Part shown: one piece after another, positions 41,461-51,253 of the stretch
Position numbering within the stretch: position 1 is the first letter of the stretch
Layout: every line of letters begins with the position of its first letter
Assembly: GCF_016862115.1 (NCBI RefSeq)
Contig: NZ_BOMI01000002.1
Coordinates: forward strand, 158,748-222,747
Direction: 5' to 3'
Length of the DNA stretch: 64,000 bases
Origin: Paractinoplanes deccanensis
GTDB lineage: Bacteria; Actinomycetota; Actinomycetes; Mycobacteriales; Micromonosporaceae
The notes under the pieces: generated by a model
Databases searched by the model: none
Seen by the model: only the letters and a program-made list of their open reading frames with translations
What the model was told of the DNA's origin: nothing
Translations under genes and position numbers: made by a program

Positions 41461-43059
41461 CTAGTACCGGAACTGGCGAACCATCTGCTGCAGGTCGTCG
41501 CTGAGGCGGGTCAGGTCGGTGGCCGCCTCGTTGGTCGCGTGGGCGGCCCGGCGGTTCTCGTCGGCCACCTCGGTGACCTGGCTGATGCCGGCGCCGATCT
41601 GCTGGGCGCCGTCGGCTGCCGCGGTCAGGTCGGCGGCCATGCCGCTGGTGACGGCGCTCTGTTCCTCCACCGCCGAGGCGATCGTGGTCTGGAACTCGTT
41701 GATGCGGCCGATGATGCCGGCGATGGTCGTGATGGCGTCGACCGCCGTGCCCGTGTCGGCCTGGATGGCCGCCACCCGCTTGCTGATGTCCTCGGTGGCC
41801 TTCGTGGTCTCCTGCGCCAGGTCCTTCACCTCGCCCGCCACCACCGCGAAGCCCTTGCCGCTCTCACCGGCGCGGGCCGCCTCGATCGTCGCGTTCAGGG
41901 CGAGCAGGTTGGTCTGCTCGGCGATCATGGTGATCACGCGGACCACGTCGCCGATCTCGGTGGAGGAGCGGCCCAGGCGGGTCATCAGCTCCTCGGCCGT
42001 GCTGGACGCGCCGACCGCCTCGTGGGCGACGCTGGCCGCCTCGGCCGCGTTCACCGCGATCTCGCGGATCGCCGCGCCCATCTCCTCCGCGCCGGTGGCC
42101 ACCGCGCCGACGCGGGCGTTGACCTCGTCGACCGCGCCGCCGATGGAGTGCACTTCGCCGGATGTACGGTCGGCGCCGCTGACCAGCGTGGCCGAGGCCT
42201 CCTGGAGGTTGCCGGCCCGGGTCGCCACCGCGTTGCCGCCGTCGGCCAGGGCGCCCACAGCCGCGCGCATGCGCTCGGTGGCCCGGCCCAGCGCGGCGCC
42301 CATGTCGCCGAACTCGTTGCGGGTGTGGATGCCGGCCTGGCGGGTCAGGTCGCCCTCGGCCACCGCGTCGAGCACCTCGCGGAACTGGCGCAGCGGCCGG
42401 ATGACGCCGTTGGCCATGAAGAGCGCGAGCAGGACCGCCACGACCAGGCCGACGCTGAGCACCACGAGCACGACGACCCGCGCGGTGCTGTAGTTGTGTT
42501 CGGCGTGGGTCAGGGCCGCGTTGGCGGCGGAGTCGTTGACCGAGCTGAGCGTCTCGAGGTGTTCGAGCGACTCGACGACCTTCGGTGCCAGTTTCTCCTT
42601 GCGCAGCGCGTACCACTCGGTGGTCTTGCCCGCGGCCTGCAGCGCGTCGGCCTGGCCGCGCAGGTCGAGATACTCACCCCAGGCCGTGGCGAACGAGGTG
42701 AGGGCCGCCAGTTGCTGCGCGTCGACGTCGCGGGCCTTGTACGAGGTGATGGTCGCGTCGATGGCGTCCTGCGCGGCGGTCATCCGCTCCTGCGCGGCCG
42801 ACTTGAGCTCGGCGTCGGCGGAGGTGGCGGCGGTGAGCGCCTCGAAGCGCACGGTCCAGACCTTCTCGCGGATGGCGGCCACGTCCCGCGACGGCAGCAG
42901 CGCCTCGTAGTAGATGTTGCGGCCGCTTTCGGCGACCGTCGCCATCCGGCTGAGGCTGAGCAGTCCGACGGCGATGGCGAGGATCCCGGTGAGCACGACC
43001 AGAAGGGTGAGGCTGGCCCGCACGCTGAGATTGCCGAGGAGCCCGGAAACGCGAGACAT
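41461..43059 (-). CDS. Methyl-accepting chemotaxis protein
   Basis: A 532-residue transmembrane chemoreceptor. Helix 1 (residues about 14-36, LTLLVVLTGILAIAVGLL) and helix 2 (about 190-212) flank a helical-bundle extracellular sensor of the 4HB type. A HAMP domain begins at NGVIRPLRQFREVLDAV and is followed by a long cytoplasmic coiled coil with the conserved tip [18 protein letters not shown]. It would signal to CheA/CheW and bias flagellar rotation, fitting a motile actinomycete. ATG 43059 has no obvious ribosome-binding site; the dyad TCGGAT-TAA-ATCCGA (43062-43076) lies directly upstream. Confidence 0.93.
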   Translation of the reverse strand: MSRVSGLLGNLSVRASLTLLVVLTGILAIAVGLLSLSRMATVAESGRNIYYEALLPSRDVAAIREKVWTVRFEALTAATSADAELKSAAQERMTAAQDAIDATITSYKARDVDAQQLAALTSFATAWGEYLDLRGQADALQAAGKTTEWYALRKEKLAPKVVESLEHLETLSSVNDSAANAALTHAEHNYSTARVVVLVVLSVGLVVAVLLALFMANGVIRPLRQFREVLDAVAEGDLTRQAGIHTRNEFGDMGAALGRATERMRAAVGALADGGNAVATRAGNLQEASATLVSGADRTSGEVHSIGGAVDEVNARVGAVATGAEEMGAAIREIAVNAAEAASVAHEAVGASSTAEELMTRLGRSSTEIGDVVRVITMIAEQTNLLALNATIEAARAGESGKGFAVVAGEVKDLAQETTKATEDISKRVAAIQADTGTAVDAITTIAGIIGRINEFQTTIASAVEEQSAVTSGMAADLTAAADGAQQIGAGISQVTEVADENRRAAHATNEAATDLTRLSDDLQQMVRQFRY

Positions 43060-43100
43060 ATTCGGATTAAATCCGATCGAGGCTCGACAAACCGGAGAAG

Positions 43101-43973
43101 TCAGGAGTTGCTGTGCGCGAGCAGGCTCTCCAGTACGGCGTCGATCTCGGCCAGCAGCGAGAGGTGACCCTGCTCCGGCAGCAGGTGCGCCTCGGCGCCC
43201 GGCACGTGAGCCGCCAGCCAGTGGCCGTGCGCGGGCGGCACCATGCGGTCCTGGTCGCCCTGCCAGACCGCCACCGGCACCCGGATCTCCTCCAGCGGGA
43301 AACCCCAGTCCGCCAGGAACGCCAGGTCGTCCTCGCGCCAGCCCGCGATGCCCGCCGACACCGCGTAGCGCGACGACTCCGCGAGATAGTCGGCGAACTC
43401 CCCGGTCAGCGCGCCGCGGTCCACGCCGGACAGCAGATCGCCATAGGCGTCGGCCACGTCCGCACCGGTCACCCGCTCCAGGCCGTCGGCCATCCGGGTC
43501 AAAAAGGCATTCAGTTCCGGTACGCCGTGAGCGGCCGCCCCGAACTCGGCGATGTTCTCCTCGCCCATGCCGGCAAGCCAGTCGAGCCCCGGCGCACGAT
43601 AGGGCGCGACGCCCGCGAGGAGCGCGGCCCCGAGGCACCGGCCGGGCAGCCGAGCCGCACAGGCCAGCGCGTGCGGGCCGCCGCCGGACCACCCGACGGT
43701 GACGAAATGCTCGGCGCCGAGCCCTTCGAGCAGCGCCGCCACATCGCCCGCCACGTCCGCGACCCGCCGCCCGGGGTGGGGCGTCGACCCCGCGTACCCG
43801 GGCCGGCTGGGCAGGATGATCCGCAGCCCGTGCCGGACCGCGGCCTTGAAGACCGGCTCGTACCGCACCGCGCCGGACGGCGTGCCGTGATGGAAGACGA
43901 GGGGCAGACCCCCGGCCGGCCCCTCGATCAGGTATTCCAGGGTCCGGCCGTCCGGCAGGTCGAAACGCTCCAC
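43101..43973 (-). CDS. Alpha/beta-fold hydrolase
   Basis: A 290-residue enzyme of the alpha/beta hydrolase superfamily. It has the oxyanion region LVFHHGTPSG, the nucleophile elbow GWSGGGPHAL with Ser near residue 100, the catalytic Asp region WQGDQDRMVPP and the final His in EQGHLSLL. The GG-P context and length fit the esterase/epoxide-hydrolase-like group. The substrate is unknown and there is no signal peptide. The start is GTG 43973. Confidence 0.9.
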   Translation of the reverse strand: MERFDLPDGRTLEYLIEGPAGGLPLVFHHGTPSGAVRYEPVFKAAVRHGLRIILPSRPGYAGSTPHPGRRVADVAGDVAALLEGLGAEHFVTVGWSGGGPHALACAARLPGRCLGAALLAGVAPYRAPGLDWLAGMGEENIAEFGAAAHGVPELNAFLTRMADGLERVTGADVADAYGDLLSGVDRGALTGEFADYLAESSRYAVSAGIAGWREDDLAFLADWGFPLEEIRVPVAVWQGDQDRMVPPAHGHWLAAHVPGAEAHLLPEQGHLSLLAEIDAVLESLLAHSNS

Positions 43974-43996
43974 AAACAGAACATACGCGCCCGTGC

Positions 43997-44026
43997 GGGG
44001 CCCGCGAGGGACGGTTCGCGGGCCCC
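43997..44026 (-). terminator. GC-rich hairpin after the GH87 gene
   Basis: Arms GGGGCCCGCGA (43997-44007) and TCGCGGGCCCC (44016-44026) form a perfect 11-bp stem with an 8-nt loop, 30 bp beyond the stop of the alpha-1,3-glucanase gene on the minus strand. There is no T-tract. It probably ends the glucan-utilisation transcripts before the alpha/beta hydrolase. Confidence 0.6.
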
Positions 44027-44056
44027 TGGGAACGGGCTTCGTGGAGGGTGGCCCCT

Positions 44057-47000
44057 TTAGTTGCGGATGATGGTGAAGGTGCTGGTGGGGTTCTCGATGT
44101 CCCGGTAGTTGTTGCTGAACTGCAGGTTGGTGAAGGTCGCCGAGCCCACCGCCGGGCCCTGGCCGGCCTCGGGCATCGGGTTGGCCCAGATGCCGTAGCC
44201 GGACTTGGCGTCGTAGGCGTCACCGCTGCGCTGGGCGCCGCTGATGGTGATGTTGGTGAACACCGTGTCCTGGATGATGTTCTGCGGCCGGCCGGCTCCG
44301 TCGTAGTTGGTCTGGAACATGATTCCGGAGTAGGTCGGGTCGACGATGTCGACGTTCGAGACCCGGATGCCCTGGAAGACCTTCGACGCGCTGAACAGCC
44401 AGATCGCGGGGAAGACCTGCGCGCCCCAGAAGTGGCCGCCGGCCCGGACGATCGAGATGTTGTCGAAGACCGTCGGCGGGCTGGCCCCGAACCCGTTCAT
44501 CGGATAGCCGAAGTCCAGCGAGCTGATAGTGATGCCCGAGTAGACCAGGGTGTCCGCGATGTAGATGTTCTTGAACGTGTTCGCGTAGCCGCCGTAGACC
44601 GCGACGCCCGCGGCCCGCCAGGTCAGGATCGAGGTCAGGTTCGAGTACGTGTTGTTGATCTCGTCGGCACCGCCCGCGTCGATGGCCGAGAACAGCGCGA
44701 AGCTGTCATCACCGGTGGCCCGGGCCTCGTTGTTGTCGACCAGGTTGCCGACGCTGCCGTTGGTCATGTTGATGCCGTCGGCGAACGTGTTCCGGATCCG
44801 GGTGTTCTTGATGACCATGTTGTCGGTGTTCGCGCCCCAGTAGAGGCACACCACGTGCTCGGTCCAGATGTTGTCGATGGTCACCCCGCTGACGTTCGCG
44901 AAGTCGAACACCTTGCCCGGGCCGTCGATGCGGATCGTGTAGTTGCCGAAGAACGCGAAGTCCGCGAACGTCGACCCGTTGGCCGTGCTGTCGGCCCGGA
45001 AGCCGGCGTCCGTCTCGGTCTGCGTGGACGGGGTGAAGAAGCGGGTGTACCAGGGACCGGCGCCGACCACGCGGATCGACTTGCCGTACACCTGGAACTT
45101 GGACGACGTCTGGTAGTCACCGGCCGGCAGGTAGACGCCGACCTTCGACGAGTCCTGGCGGGCGGTGTCCAGCGCGTTCTGCACCGACTGCTGGTCGAAG
45201 CCGGCCGGCACGACATAGCGGGCCGGGTCCGGGTTGGCCTTGGCCGCGACCTGCTCCAGGTTGATGAAGTCGATCGCGATGGTTCCGCTGTTGGCCGCGT
45301 CCTTCTGGAGCTTGATCGTGCTGCCGGCCGGGAACGAGCCGGTGAGCAGGATGTTCGCCTCGTCGTAGATGTGCCGCGGCCCGGTGCCCGAGTTCTGCGG
45401 CGCGGTCTCGTTGCCGTAGAGCCAGGCGTACTTGGAGGTCAGCGGCAGCGTCTTGTTGAGCGACCCGTTGACGTACACGTTGATCGAGCTGGTGGTGCCG
45501 TCGGGGATGGAGAACCGGGCCACGATCGTGTTGGTCGCCGCGCGGCTGGTCCACTGCACGTACGCGCCGGTCTGGTTGAGCGTGACCGCCCGGCGGCCGG
45601 AGGCCTCGCCGGCCAGGTCGCCGACGGTCCGGTTGGGCCCGACGACCGCCGCGCCGCCGCCGATCTGGCCGTCCTCGGCCTCGTAGTAGTCGTACGGCAT
45701 GTTCGCGCCGCGGCCCACGAAGAACGACTTCTCGCTGGTGTTGTTGGCCTGCTTGACCGGCAGCTCGTTGCCGTCGTTGGCGATGACGGTACGGACGGTG
45801 TAGCGCCCGTTGACGGCGGTCCACGTGCCCAGGGTGATCGCCGGCGAGGAGGCGCCCGCCGCGAGCGTGCCGCTCCACGAGCCGGTGAGCGTCCGCACGA
45901 CGGAGGAGCCGTTCAGAACCGTCAAAGTCACATTGTGTGCGCCGGAAGCGGACGCCGCCGAGCCCTGGTTCTTCAGGGTGACGGAGAAGGTGACCGTCTG
46001 CCCCGCCGACGGGTTGCCCGGCGACCAGGTCACCGCGGACGCCACCAGGTCGGAGCTGCTCACCGGGGTGACGGTCAGCGAGCCGGTCAGGGAGTTGTTC
46101 GCCTCGTTGGTCTCGAAGACCGTGTTGGCCTCGTCGACCTTCGCCACGATCTGGTACGTGCCCGCGTCCCGGGCGCCGATCGAAGCGGTGACCGTGGCCG
46201 AGGCCCCACCGGCGAGGGCGCCGAGCGAGGCGGTGCCGACCTTCGCCGTACCCAGGTAGAAGGTGACGTTGGTGGCGCCGCTGCCGAGGGTGCCGGCGTT
46301 GCGCACGGTCGCCGAGAGGGTGATCGTGTCCGTCTCGACCGGGGCGGCCGGCGACGCCGAGGTGGCCGTCACCGTCAGGTCCGGGTTGGGCGCGGCGTTG
46401 CCGATGACCTGGAGCTCCGCGACCTGGCCGCTGGGCGCGCCCGTGTTGGCCGTGAAGGACAGCCGCAGGTCGGCGGTGGTCGCGCTGACCGGGATGGTCA
46501 CGGTGTTGCCGGAGGCGGGATTGAAGGTGTACGCGGCGGAGCCCACGATCGTCGTGTACGCCGACGAGCTCTGCTCGCGCCCGAGGATCGCGAACGTCTG
46601 CTGCCGGGTGCCCCAGGAGGTGTCGGGGTTGAGTTTGACCACGACCGACGAGACCGCGGCGTTCGCGCCCAGCTTGACCGTCAGCGTGGCCGGGTAGGCG
46701 CTGCCCTCCCAGTACGTGGCGGTGTTGTTGTCGTTGGCGTTGGCGGCCACGAAGGTGTGCACCACCGAGGACGCCTCGATCGGCTTGCCCAGCGCCAGGT
46801 TGCTGCCGGGCGTGGAGGTGCCGGTGCGGGTGACCGTGTTGCTGGCGGCCGACACGTTGCCGGCCGCGTCCTTGGCCCGCACCTGGTACGAGACGGTCGC
46901 GCTCGCCGGCTGCGCGTCGGTGAAGGTCAGCACGCCGCCCGCGACGCTCGTGCGCAGCACGCCGTTGGCGTAGACGTCGTAGCCGGTGACGCCGACGTTG

Positions 47001-47611
47001 TCGGTCGACGCGCTCCACGTGAGCCGGATCTGGTCGGCGGCCGGCTGCGTGTAGGCGAGGTTGCCGGGCGCGGAGGGCGCCTGTGTGTCGCCGCCGGACA
47101 CCGGCCCGTACACCTCGAGCTCGGAGAGCTGACCCGCCGGCCAGCCGGTGTTGCCGGTGAAGGTGAGCCGCACGAAGCGCGCGCTCGCCGCGGTGAAGTC
47201 GATGGTGACGGTGTTGCCGCTCGCGGGGTTGAACGTGTAGCCGGCGCTCGCCTTGAGCGTGGCGAACGACGAGCCGTCGGTGCTGCCCTGCACCGTCAGC
47301 GTCTGCGTGCGCGTCGCCCATGCCGTGGCCGGTGGCAGCTTGAGCACTGCCTGGTTGACCTGGGTGGACGTGCCGAGGTCGACCTGGAGCCACTGCGGGA
47401 ACGCGTTGTTGTTGCTCTCCCAGTACGAGTTGGCGTTGCCGTCGCCGGCGTTGCCGGCCGGGTAGACGTCGGTGTGGCTGCTGGCGCTGAAGGTCTTGCC
47501 GGCGGCCAGGTTGGGGCCGGCGGCGTTCGCGGGGGTGGGTGCGATGAGGACGGTGGCGACGACGCCGGCCGCGGCGAGGGCGGCGAGCAGTCGTCTTCTG
47601 AGACGACGCAT
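44057..47611 (-). CDS. Secreted multidomain GH87 alpha-1,3-glucanase (mutanase/mycodextranase type)
   Basis: An 1184-residue exported enzyme. The order is: signal peptide (1-31, ending ANA), F5/8C carbohydrate-binding module (about 32-175), fibronectin III (180-270), second F5/8C module (272-405), two CARDB domains (412-630), a CBM35/CBM6-like module (EAEDGQIGGGAAVVGPNRTV, 635-775) and a right-handed beta-helix catalytic domain (790-1184). Asp945 in FADGINMTNG and Asp968-Asp969 in ATGDDSFALF match in spacing (+23, +24) the three catalytic aspartates I recall for GH87. It should cut alpha-1,3-glucan of fungal walls or mutan. ATG 47611 begins the signal peptide; a GTG at 47662 is rejected. Confidence 0.9.
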   Translation of the reverse strand: MRRLRRRLLAALAAAGVVATVLIAPTPANAAGPNLAAGKTFSASSHTDVYPAGNAGDGNANSYWESNNNAFPQWLQVDLGTSTQVNQAVLKLPPATAWATRTQTLTVQGSTDGSSFATLKASAGYTFNPASGNTVTIDFTAASARFVRLTFTGNTGWPAGQLSELEVYGPVSGGDTQAPSAPGNLAYTQPAADQIRLTWSASTDNVGVTGYDVYANGVLRTSVAGGVLTFTDAQPASATVSYQVRAKDAAGNVSAASNTVTRTGTSTPGSNLALGKPIEASSVVHTFVAANANDNNTATYWEGSAYPATLTVKLGANAAVSSVVVKLNPDTSWGTRQQTFAILGREQSSSAYTTIVGSAAYTFNPASGNTVTIPVSATTADLRLSFTANTGAPSGQVAELQVIGNAAPNPDLTVTATSASPAAPVETDTITLSATVRNAGTLGSGATNVTFYLGTAKVGTASLGALAGGASATVTASIGARDAGTYQIVAKVDEANTVFETNEANNSLTGSLTVTPVSSSDLVASAVTWSPGNPSAGQTVTFSVTLKNQGSAASASGAHNVTLTVLNGSSVVRTLTGSWSGTLAAGASSPAITLGTWTAVNGRYTVRTVIANDGNELPVKQANNTSEKSFFVGRGANMPYDYYEAEDGQIGGGAAVVGPNRTVGDLAGEASGRRAVTLNQTGAYVQWTSRAATNTIVARFSIPDGTTSSINVYVNGSLNKTLPLTSKYAWLYGNETAPQNSGTGPRHIYDEANILLTGSFPAGSTIKLQKDAANSGTIAIDFINLEQVAAKANPDPARYVVPAGFDQQSVQNALDTARQDSSKVGVYLPAGDYQTSSKFQVYGKSIRVVGAGPWYTRFFTPSTQTETDAGFRADSTANGSTFADFAFFGNYTIRIDGPGKVFDFANVSGVTIDNIWTEHVVCLYWGANTDNMVIKNTRIRNTFADGINMTNGSVGNLVDNNEARATGDDSFALFSAIDAGGADEINNTYSNLTSILTWRAAGVAVYGGYANTFKNIYIADTLVYSGITISSLDFGYPMNGFGASPPTVFDNISIVRAGGHFWGAQVFPAIWLFSASKVFQGIRVSNVDIVDPTYSGIMFQTNYDGAGRPQNIIQDTVFTNITISGAQRSGDAYDAKSGYGIWANPMPEAGQGPAVGSATFTNLQFSNNYRDIENPTSTFTIIRN

Positions 47612-47688
47612 GCGCGGAGCGAACCTTTCTTCCGTGAAAGGCCCCCTGAGGGGTGGTGCCACTTGCTTCTTCCGCTCGCCGGCGGGGA

Positions 47689-49272
47689 TCAGTGCAGGCG
47701 CAGCCAGACGGCGGTGTCCGGGGGGAGGCGGTCACCGTCGAGAGGGCCACTGGCGAGCAGAAGGGTCTCGTGGTCCGGCAGGGCGATCGGGGCGCCGGAC
47801 ATGTTGACGACACAGGCGAACCTGTCGCCGCGGGTGTAGGCGAGGACGTCTCCGCCCCCGTCGATCCAGGTCATGGCGGGCTGGTGCAGCCCTTCCTCGG
47901 CGCGCCGCAGCGCGATCGCCGACCGGTAGAGCTCGAGCATCGAGCTGGGGTCGCCGGTCTGCGCCTGGACGGTCCGGTCCTTCCACTCGGCGGGCTGGGG
48001 AAGCCACGGGGTGCCGGTGGTGAAGCCGAACGGCGGCTCGTCGCCCGACCAGGGCAGCGGCACGCGGCAGCCGTCGCGGCTGTGCCCGCGCCGGCCCCAC
48101 ATCGGGTCCTGGAACTGCTCCGGCGGGATGTTCTCGTTCTCCCAGAGGCCGAGCTCCTCGCCCTGGTAGATGTAGGTGGCGCCGGGCAGCGAGAGGGACA
48201 GCAGCGCGGCGGCGCGGGCGCGGCGGGTGCCGAGCTCGAGGTCGACCGGGGTGCCGTCGAGGTTGTTGTCGAAGCTGAACGTGGTGTCCGCGCGGCCGTA
48301 GCGGGTGACATGCCGGGTCACGTCGTGATTGGACAGCACCCAGGTGGCGGGCGCGCCGATGGCGGCGTGCGCGTGCAGGGTGCGGTCGACGCAGGCCCGC
48401 ATGAGCGCCGGGTCCCAGGCGCAGCCGAGGAAGTCGAAGTTGAACGCCGCGTGCAGCTCGTCGGGGCGCAGGTAGTTGGCGAACCGCTCGACCTCGGGCA
48501 TCCAGACCTCGCCGATCAGGGCGCGGTCCCCGCCGTACGAGTCGGCGACGCGGCGCCAGGAGCGGTACACCTCGTGCACGCCGTCGAGGTCGTGGAACGG
48601 GTGCGGCTCGCCGTCGCGCACCTCGGGGAGGCTCGTGTCCTTGAGCAGCAGCGCCGCCGAGTCGATGCGGATGCCGTCGACGCCGCGGTCGAACCAGAAG
48701 CGCAGGATGCTCTCGAACTCGGCGCGCACGACCGGGTGGTCCCAGTTGAGGTCGACCTGCTGCGGGGCGAACAGATGCAGGTACCACGCGCCGTCGGGGA
48801 CCCGCGTCCACGTGGTGCCGCCGAACTCGCCGATCCAGTCGGTGGGCATCCGGTCGCCGTTCGGCCCCCGCCCCGGACGGAACCAGAAGTAGTCGCGCTC
48901 GGGCGCGTCCGGCGAGGCCAGGGCCGCCTGGAACCACGGGTGCTCGGTGGAGAGGTGGTTCGGGACGATGTCGACGATCATCCGGATGCCGGCCGCGTGC
49001 GCCTCCTCGATCAGCGCCTCGGCCTCGGCGAGCGTGCCGAACGCCGGGTCGATGTCGCGGAAGTCGGCCACGTCGTAGCCGGCGTCGGCCATCGGCGACG
49101 GGTACCAGGGGCTCATCCAGATGGCGTCGACACCGAGGCCGGCCAGGTGTCCCAGGTGGGCCCGGATGCCGGCGATGTCGCCGACGCCGTCGCCGTCCGC
49201 GTCGGCGAAGCTGCGCGGATAGACCTGGTAGATCACCGCGTCGCGCCACCACTGGGAGTCTTGGTGAGACAC
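47689..49272 (-). CDS. GH13 alpha-glucosidase of the glucan locus
   Basis: A 527-residue cytoplasmic GH13 enzyme. It has YQVYPRSFADADGDGVGDI, DIVPNHLS, nucleophile Asp in DGIRIDSAAL, acid/base Glu in LIGEVWMPE and SNHDVTRH. It is paralogous to the enzyme at 22188-23891 but diverged and shorter. Between the sugar ABC transporter and the secreted glucanase, it would hydrolyse imported alpha-glucosides to glucose. GTG 49272 has AAAGCGGG upstream; GTG 49293 is the alternative. Its own promoter with the dyad at 49302-49336 is likely. Confidence 0.92.
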   Translation of the reverse strand: MSHQDSQWWRDAVIYQVYPRSFADADGDGVGDIAGIRAHLGHLAGLGVDAIWMSPWYPSPMADAGYDVADFRDIDPAFGTLAEAEALIEEAHAAGIRMIVDIVPNHLSTEHPWFQAALASPDAPERDYFWFRPGRGPNGDRMPTDWIGEFGGTTWTRVPDGAWYLHLFAPQQVDLNWDHPVVRAEFESILRFWFDRGVDGIRIDSAALLLKDTSLPEVRDGEPHPFHDLDGVHEVYRSWRRVADSYGGDRALIGEVWMPEVERFANYLRPDELHAAFNFDFLGCAWDPALMRACVDRTLHAHAAIGAPATWVLSNHDVTRHVTRYGRADTTFSFDNNLDGTPVDLELGTRRARAAALLSLSLPGATYIYQGEELGLWENENIPPEQFQDPMWGRRGHSRDGCRVPLPWSGDEPPFGFTTGTPWLPQPAEWKDRTVQAQTGDPSSMLELYRSAIALRRAEEGLHQPAMTWIDGGGDVLAYTRGDRFACVVNMSGAPIALPDHETLLLASGPLDGDRLPPDTAVWLRLH

Positions 49273-49301
49273 TTTTGCCCGCTTTCTGTGCACGCTGAGG
49301 C

Positions 49302-49336
49302 TGACGGTTTAACTGAACCGCCCGGTTTTACTGTCA
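49302..49336. promoter_or_regulatory. Imperfect 35-bp dyad upstream of the GH13 gene
   Basis: The region begins TGACGGTTTAAC and ends GGTTTTACTGTCA, outer arms TGAC-GT and AC-GTCA in inverted order, with an inner CGGTT-TAACTG-AACCG (49305-49320). It lies 30 bp before the GH13 start. It is a candidate site for the LacI-family protein encoded upstream. Confidence 0.45.
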
Positions 49337-49384
49337 GAAGAGCCTTTAGTCCGCTCAAGGGCGGCGGCGGGGTGGTTGGACGGG

Positions 49385-50257
49385 CTAGCCCTTGAGGCTG
49401 CCGGTCGTGAGGCCGGACATGATGTTCCGCTGGAAGACCAGGAAGATGATCACCGTGGGGATCGCGGCGATGACCGAGGCGGCGATCACCACGTTCTGCG
49501 GCGTACCGCCTGAGAAGGCGTAGATGCCGACGCTGAGCGTGCGCGTCTCCGGTGACGGCATGACCAGCTTGGGCCAGAGGAAATCCTTCCAGACCGCGGT
49601 CACCGCGAAGATCGACACCACGCCGAGGATGGGCCGCGACATCGGCAGGATGATCGACCAGAGCGTGCGCAGCGGCGACGCCCCGTCGACCTGGGCGGCG
49701 GCGATCAGGTCCTCGGGGATCGAGTCGAAGAACCGCTTGAGCAGGAAGATGTTGAACGCGTTCGCGACCAGCGGCAGCCAGATCGCCCACGGCGAGTCGA
49801 GCAGGTTCACGTGCACGATCGGCAGGTCGATCGCGGTCACGTACTGCGGAACGATCAGCACCATCGCCGGGATCATCAAGGTCGCCAGCATCGCGGCGAG
49901 GATGACGTTGCCGAACGCGGGCCGCAACTTCGACAGCGCGTACGCCGCGGCGGTGTCGAACACGAGCTGGAAGAAGACCGCGCCGGCCGCGTAGTAGAAC
50001 GTGTTGAACATCAGCTTCGCGAGGTCCAGGTTGTTCCAGGCGTCCGCGTAGTTCCGCAGCTCCGGATCGCGCGGCCACAGCGTCGGCGGCGTCTGCGCGA
50101 TCTCCTGGCCCGACTTGAGCGCGCCGGTGACCATCCAGTAGAGCGGCCCCAGGAAGACCAGGGTGAAGCCGAGGACCACGACGGCGAGGACCGCCCAGTA
50201 GAGGAACCGGCCGCGGCCCCGCCGGAGCTGCGCCTGCGAGATGAGGGTACGGGTCAT
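49385..50257 (-). CDS. Carbohydrate ABC transporter permease, MalG type
   Basis: A 290-residue inner-membrane permease with six helices. The cytoplasmic EAA loop that contacts the ATPase is EDLIAAAQVDGASPLRTLWS with the invariant Gly, followed by ILPMSRP. It pairs with the MalF-type subunit whose gene ends 4 bp upstream. No ATP-binding subunit is encoded in the locus, so a shared MsiK-like ATPase elsewhere is expected, as is known for many actinobacterial sugar importers. Confidence 0.94.
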   Translation of the reverse strand: MTRTLISQAQLRRGRGRFLYWAVLAVVVLGFTLVFLGPLYWMVTGALKSGQEIAQTPPTLWPRDPELRNYADAWNNLDLAKLMFNTFYYAAGAVFFQLVFDTAAAYALSKLRPAFGNVILAAMLATLMIPAMVLIVPQYVTAIDLPIVHVNLLDSPWAIWLPLVANAFNIFLLKRFFDSIPEDLIAAAQVDGASPLRTLWSIILPMSRPILGVVSIFAVTAVWKDFLWPKLVMPSPETRTLSVGIYAFSGGTPQNVVIAASVIAAIPTVIIFLVFQRNIMSGLTTGSLKG

Positions 50258-50261
50258 CGTC

Positions 50262-51200
50262 TCAGTCCTGTTTCGTGGTCAGTCGCACGTAGACGGCGGA
50301 GAAGGCGGCCAGCACCAGCAGCATGATCACGCCGAGCGCCGCGGCGCCGTTCAGGTCGTTCTGGAAGAAGCCGTGCTGGTAGATCAGGTACGCGACCGAG
50401 GTGGCCGAGTCCTGGGTGCCGGCGCCGTTCGCGAGGATCAGCGGCTCGATGAACAGCTGCATGGTGGCGACGATCTGGAGCATCGCCAGCAGCGCGAGGA
50501 TGAGCCGGGTCTGCGGGATCGTCACGTTCCAGATGCGCCGCGCCACTCCCGCGCCGTCGAGCTCCGCCGCCTCGTACAGCTCGCCCGGGATGTTCTGCAG
50601 CGACGCCAGGTAGATGAGGACCGCGCCGCCCATGTTCATCCACGTCGACGCGATCACCATGGCGGGGATGGTCATGCCCGGCGACTGCATCCACTCCGAG
50701 GTGGGCAGGTGCAGGACCTTGAGAATCGCGTTGAACAGGCCGGCGTCGCTCGGGTCGTACGCGTAGTACTTGAAGAGGAAGAGCGCGGACGCCGGCGGCA
50801 GCATCACCGGCAGGTAGACCAGGATCCGCAGGTAGCCCTTGAAGTGGCGGAGCTCGTTGAGCAGGATCGCCACGAAGAACGGCAGCAGGTAGCCGAGGAC
50901 CAGCGCGAGCAGCGTGAAGACGAACGTGTTCTTCCAGGCGATCCAGAAGCTGGGGTCGGCGACGATGCGGGTGTAGTTGTCCCAGCCCACCCAGGTCGTC
51001 TCGCCGCGGCGGGTGCGCTGGAAGCTCATCACGATGCCGCGGATCATCGGGAACCACATGAAGAGGGCGAAGCAGACGACCGCCCCGATCAGGAACGCGT
51101 GACCGGTGAGGTTGTCCCGCAGTTTGCGGCTCCGCTTCGTCCTCGCGACCGGCGCGGGCGGGCTCGGCTGCTTCGTGATGTGCGGCGCGACGATGGTCAA
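50262..51200 (-). CDS. Carbohydrate ABC transporter permease, MalF type
   Basis: A 312-residue permease with six or seven helices and the EAA loop GELYEAAELDGAGVARRIWN followed by TIPQTR. The basic N-terminus (residues 1-35, rich in Pro, Lys, Arg) is cytoplasmic. The start is TTG 51200, supported by AGGAG 5 nt upstream; no ATG or GTG fits. It lies 53 bp downstream of the binding-protein gene. Confidence 0.93.
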   Translation of the reverse strand: MTIVAPHITKQPSPPAPVARTKRSRKLRDNLTGHAFLIGAVVCFALFMWFPMIRGIVMSFQRTRRGETTWVGWDNYTRIVADPSFWIAWKNTFVFTLLALVLGYLLPFFVAILLNELRHFKGYLRILVYLPVMLPPASALFLFKYYAYDPSDAGLFNAILKVLHLPTSEWMQSPGMTIPAMVIASTWMNMGGAVLIYLASLQNIPGELYEAAELDGAGVARRIWNVTIPQTRLILALLAMLQIVATMQLFIEPLILANGAGTQDSATSVAYLIYQHGFFQNDLNGAAALGVIMLLVLAAFSAVYVRLTTKQD

Positions 51201-51253
51201 GGGAACTCCTTTTCGACGGGCGCGGGAGCCGCGCGGCTCCCGCGCCCGGTCAC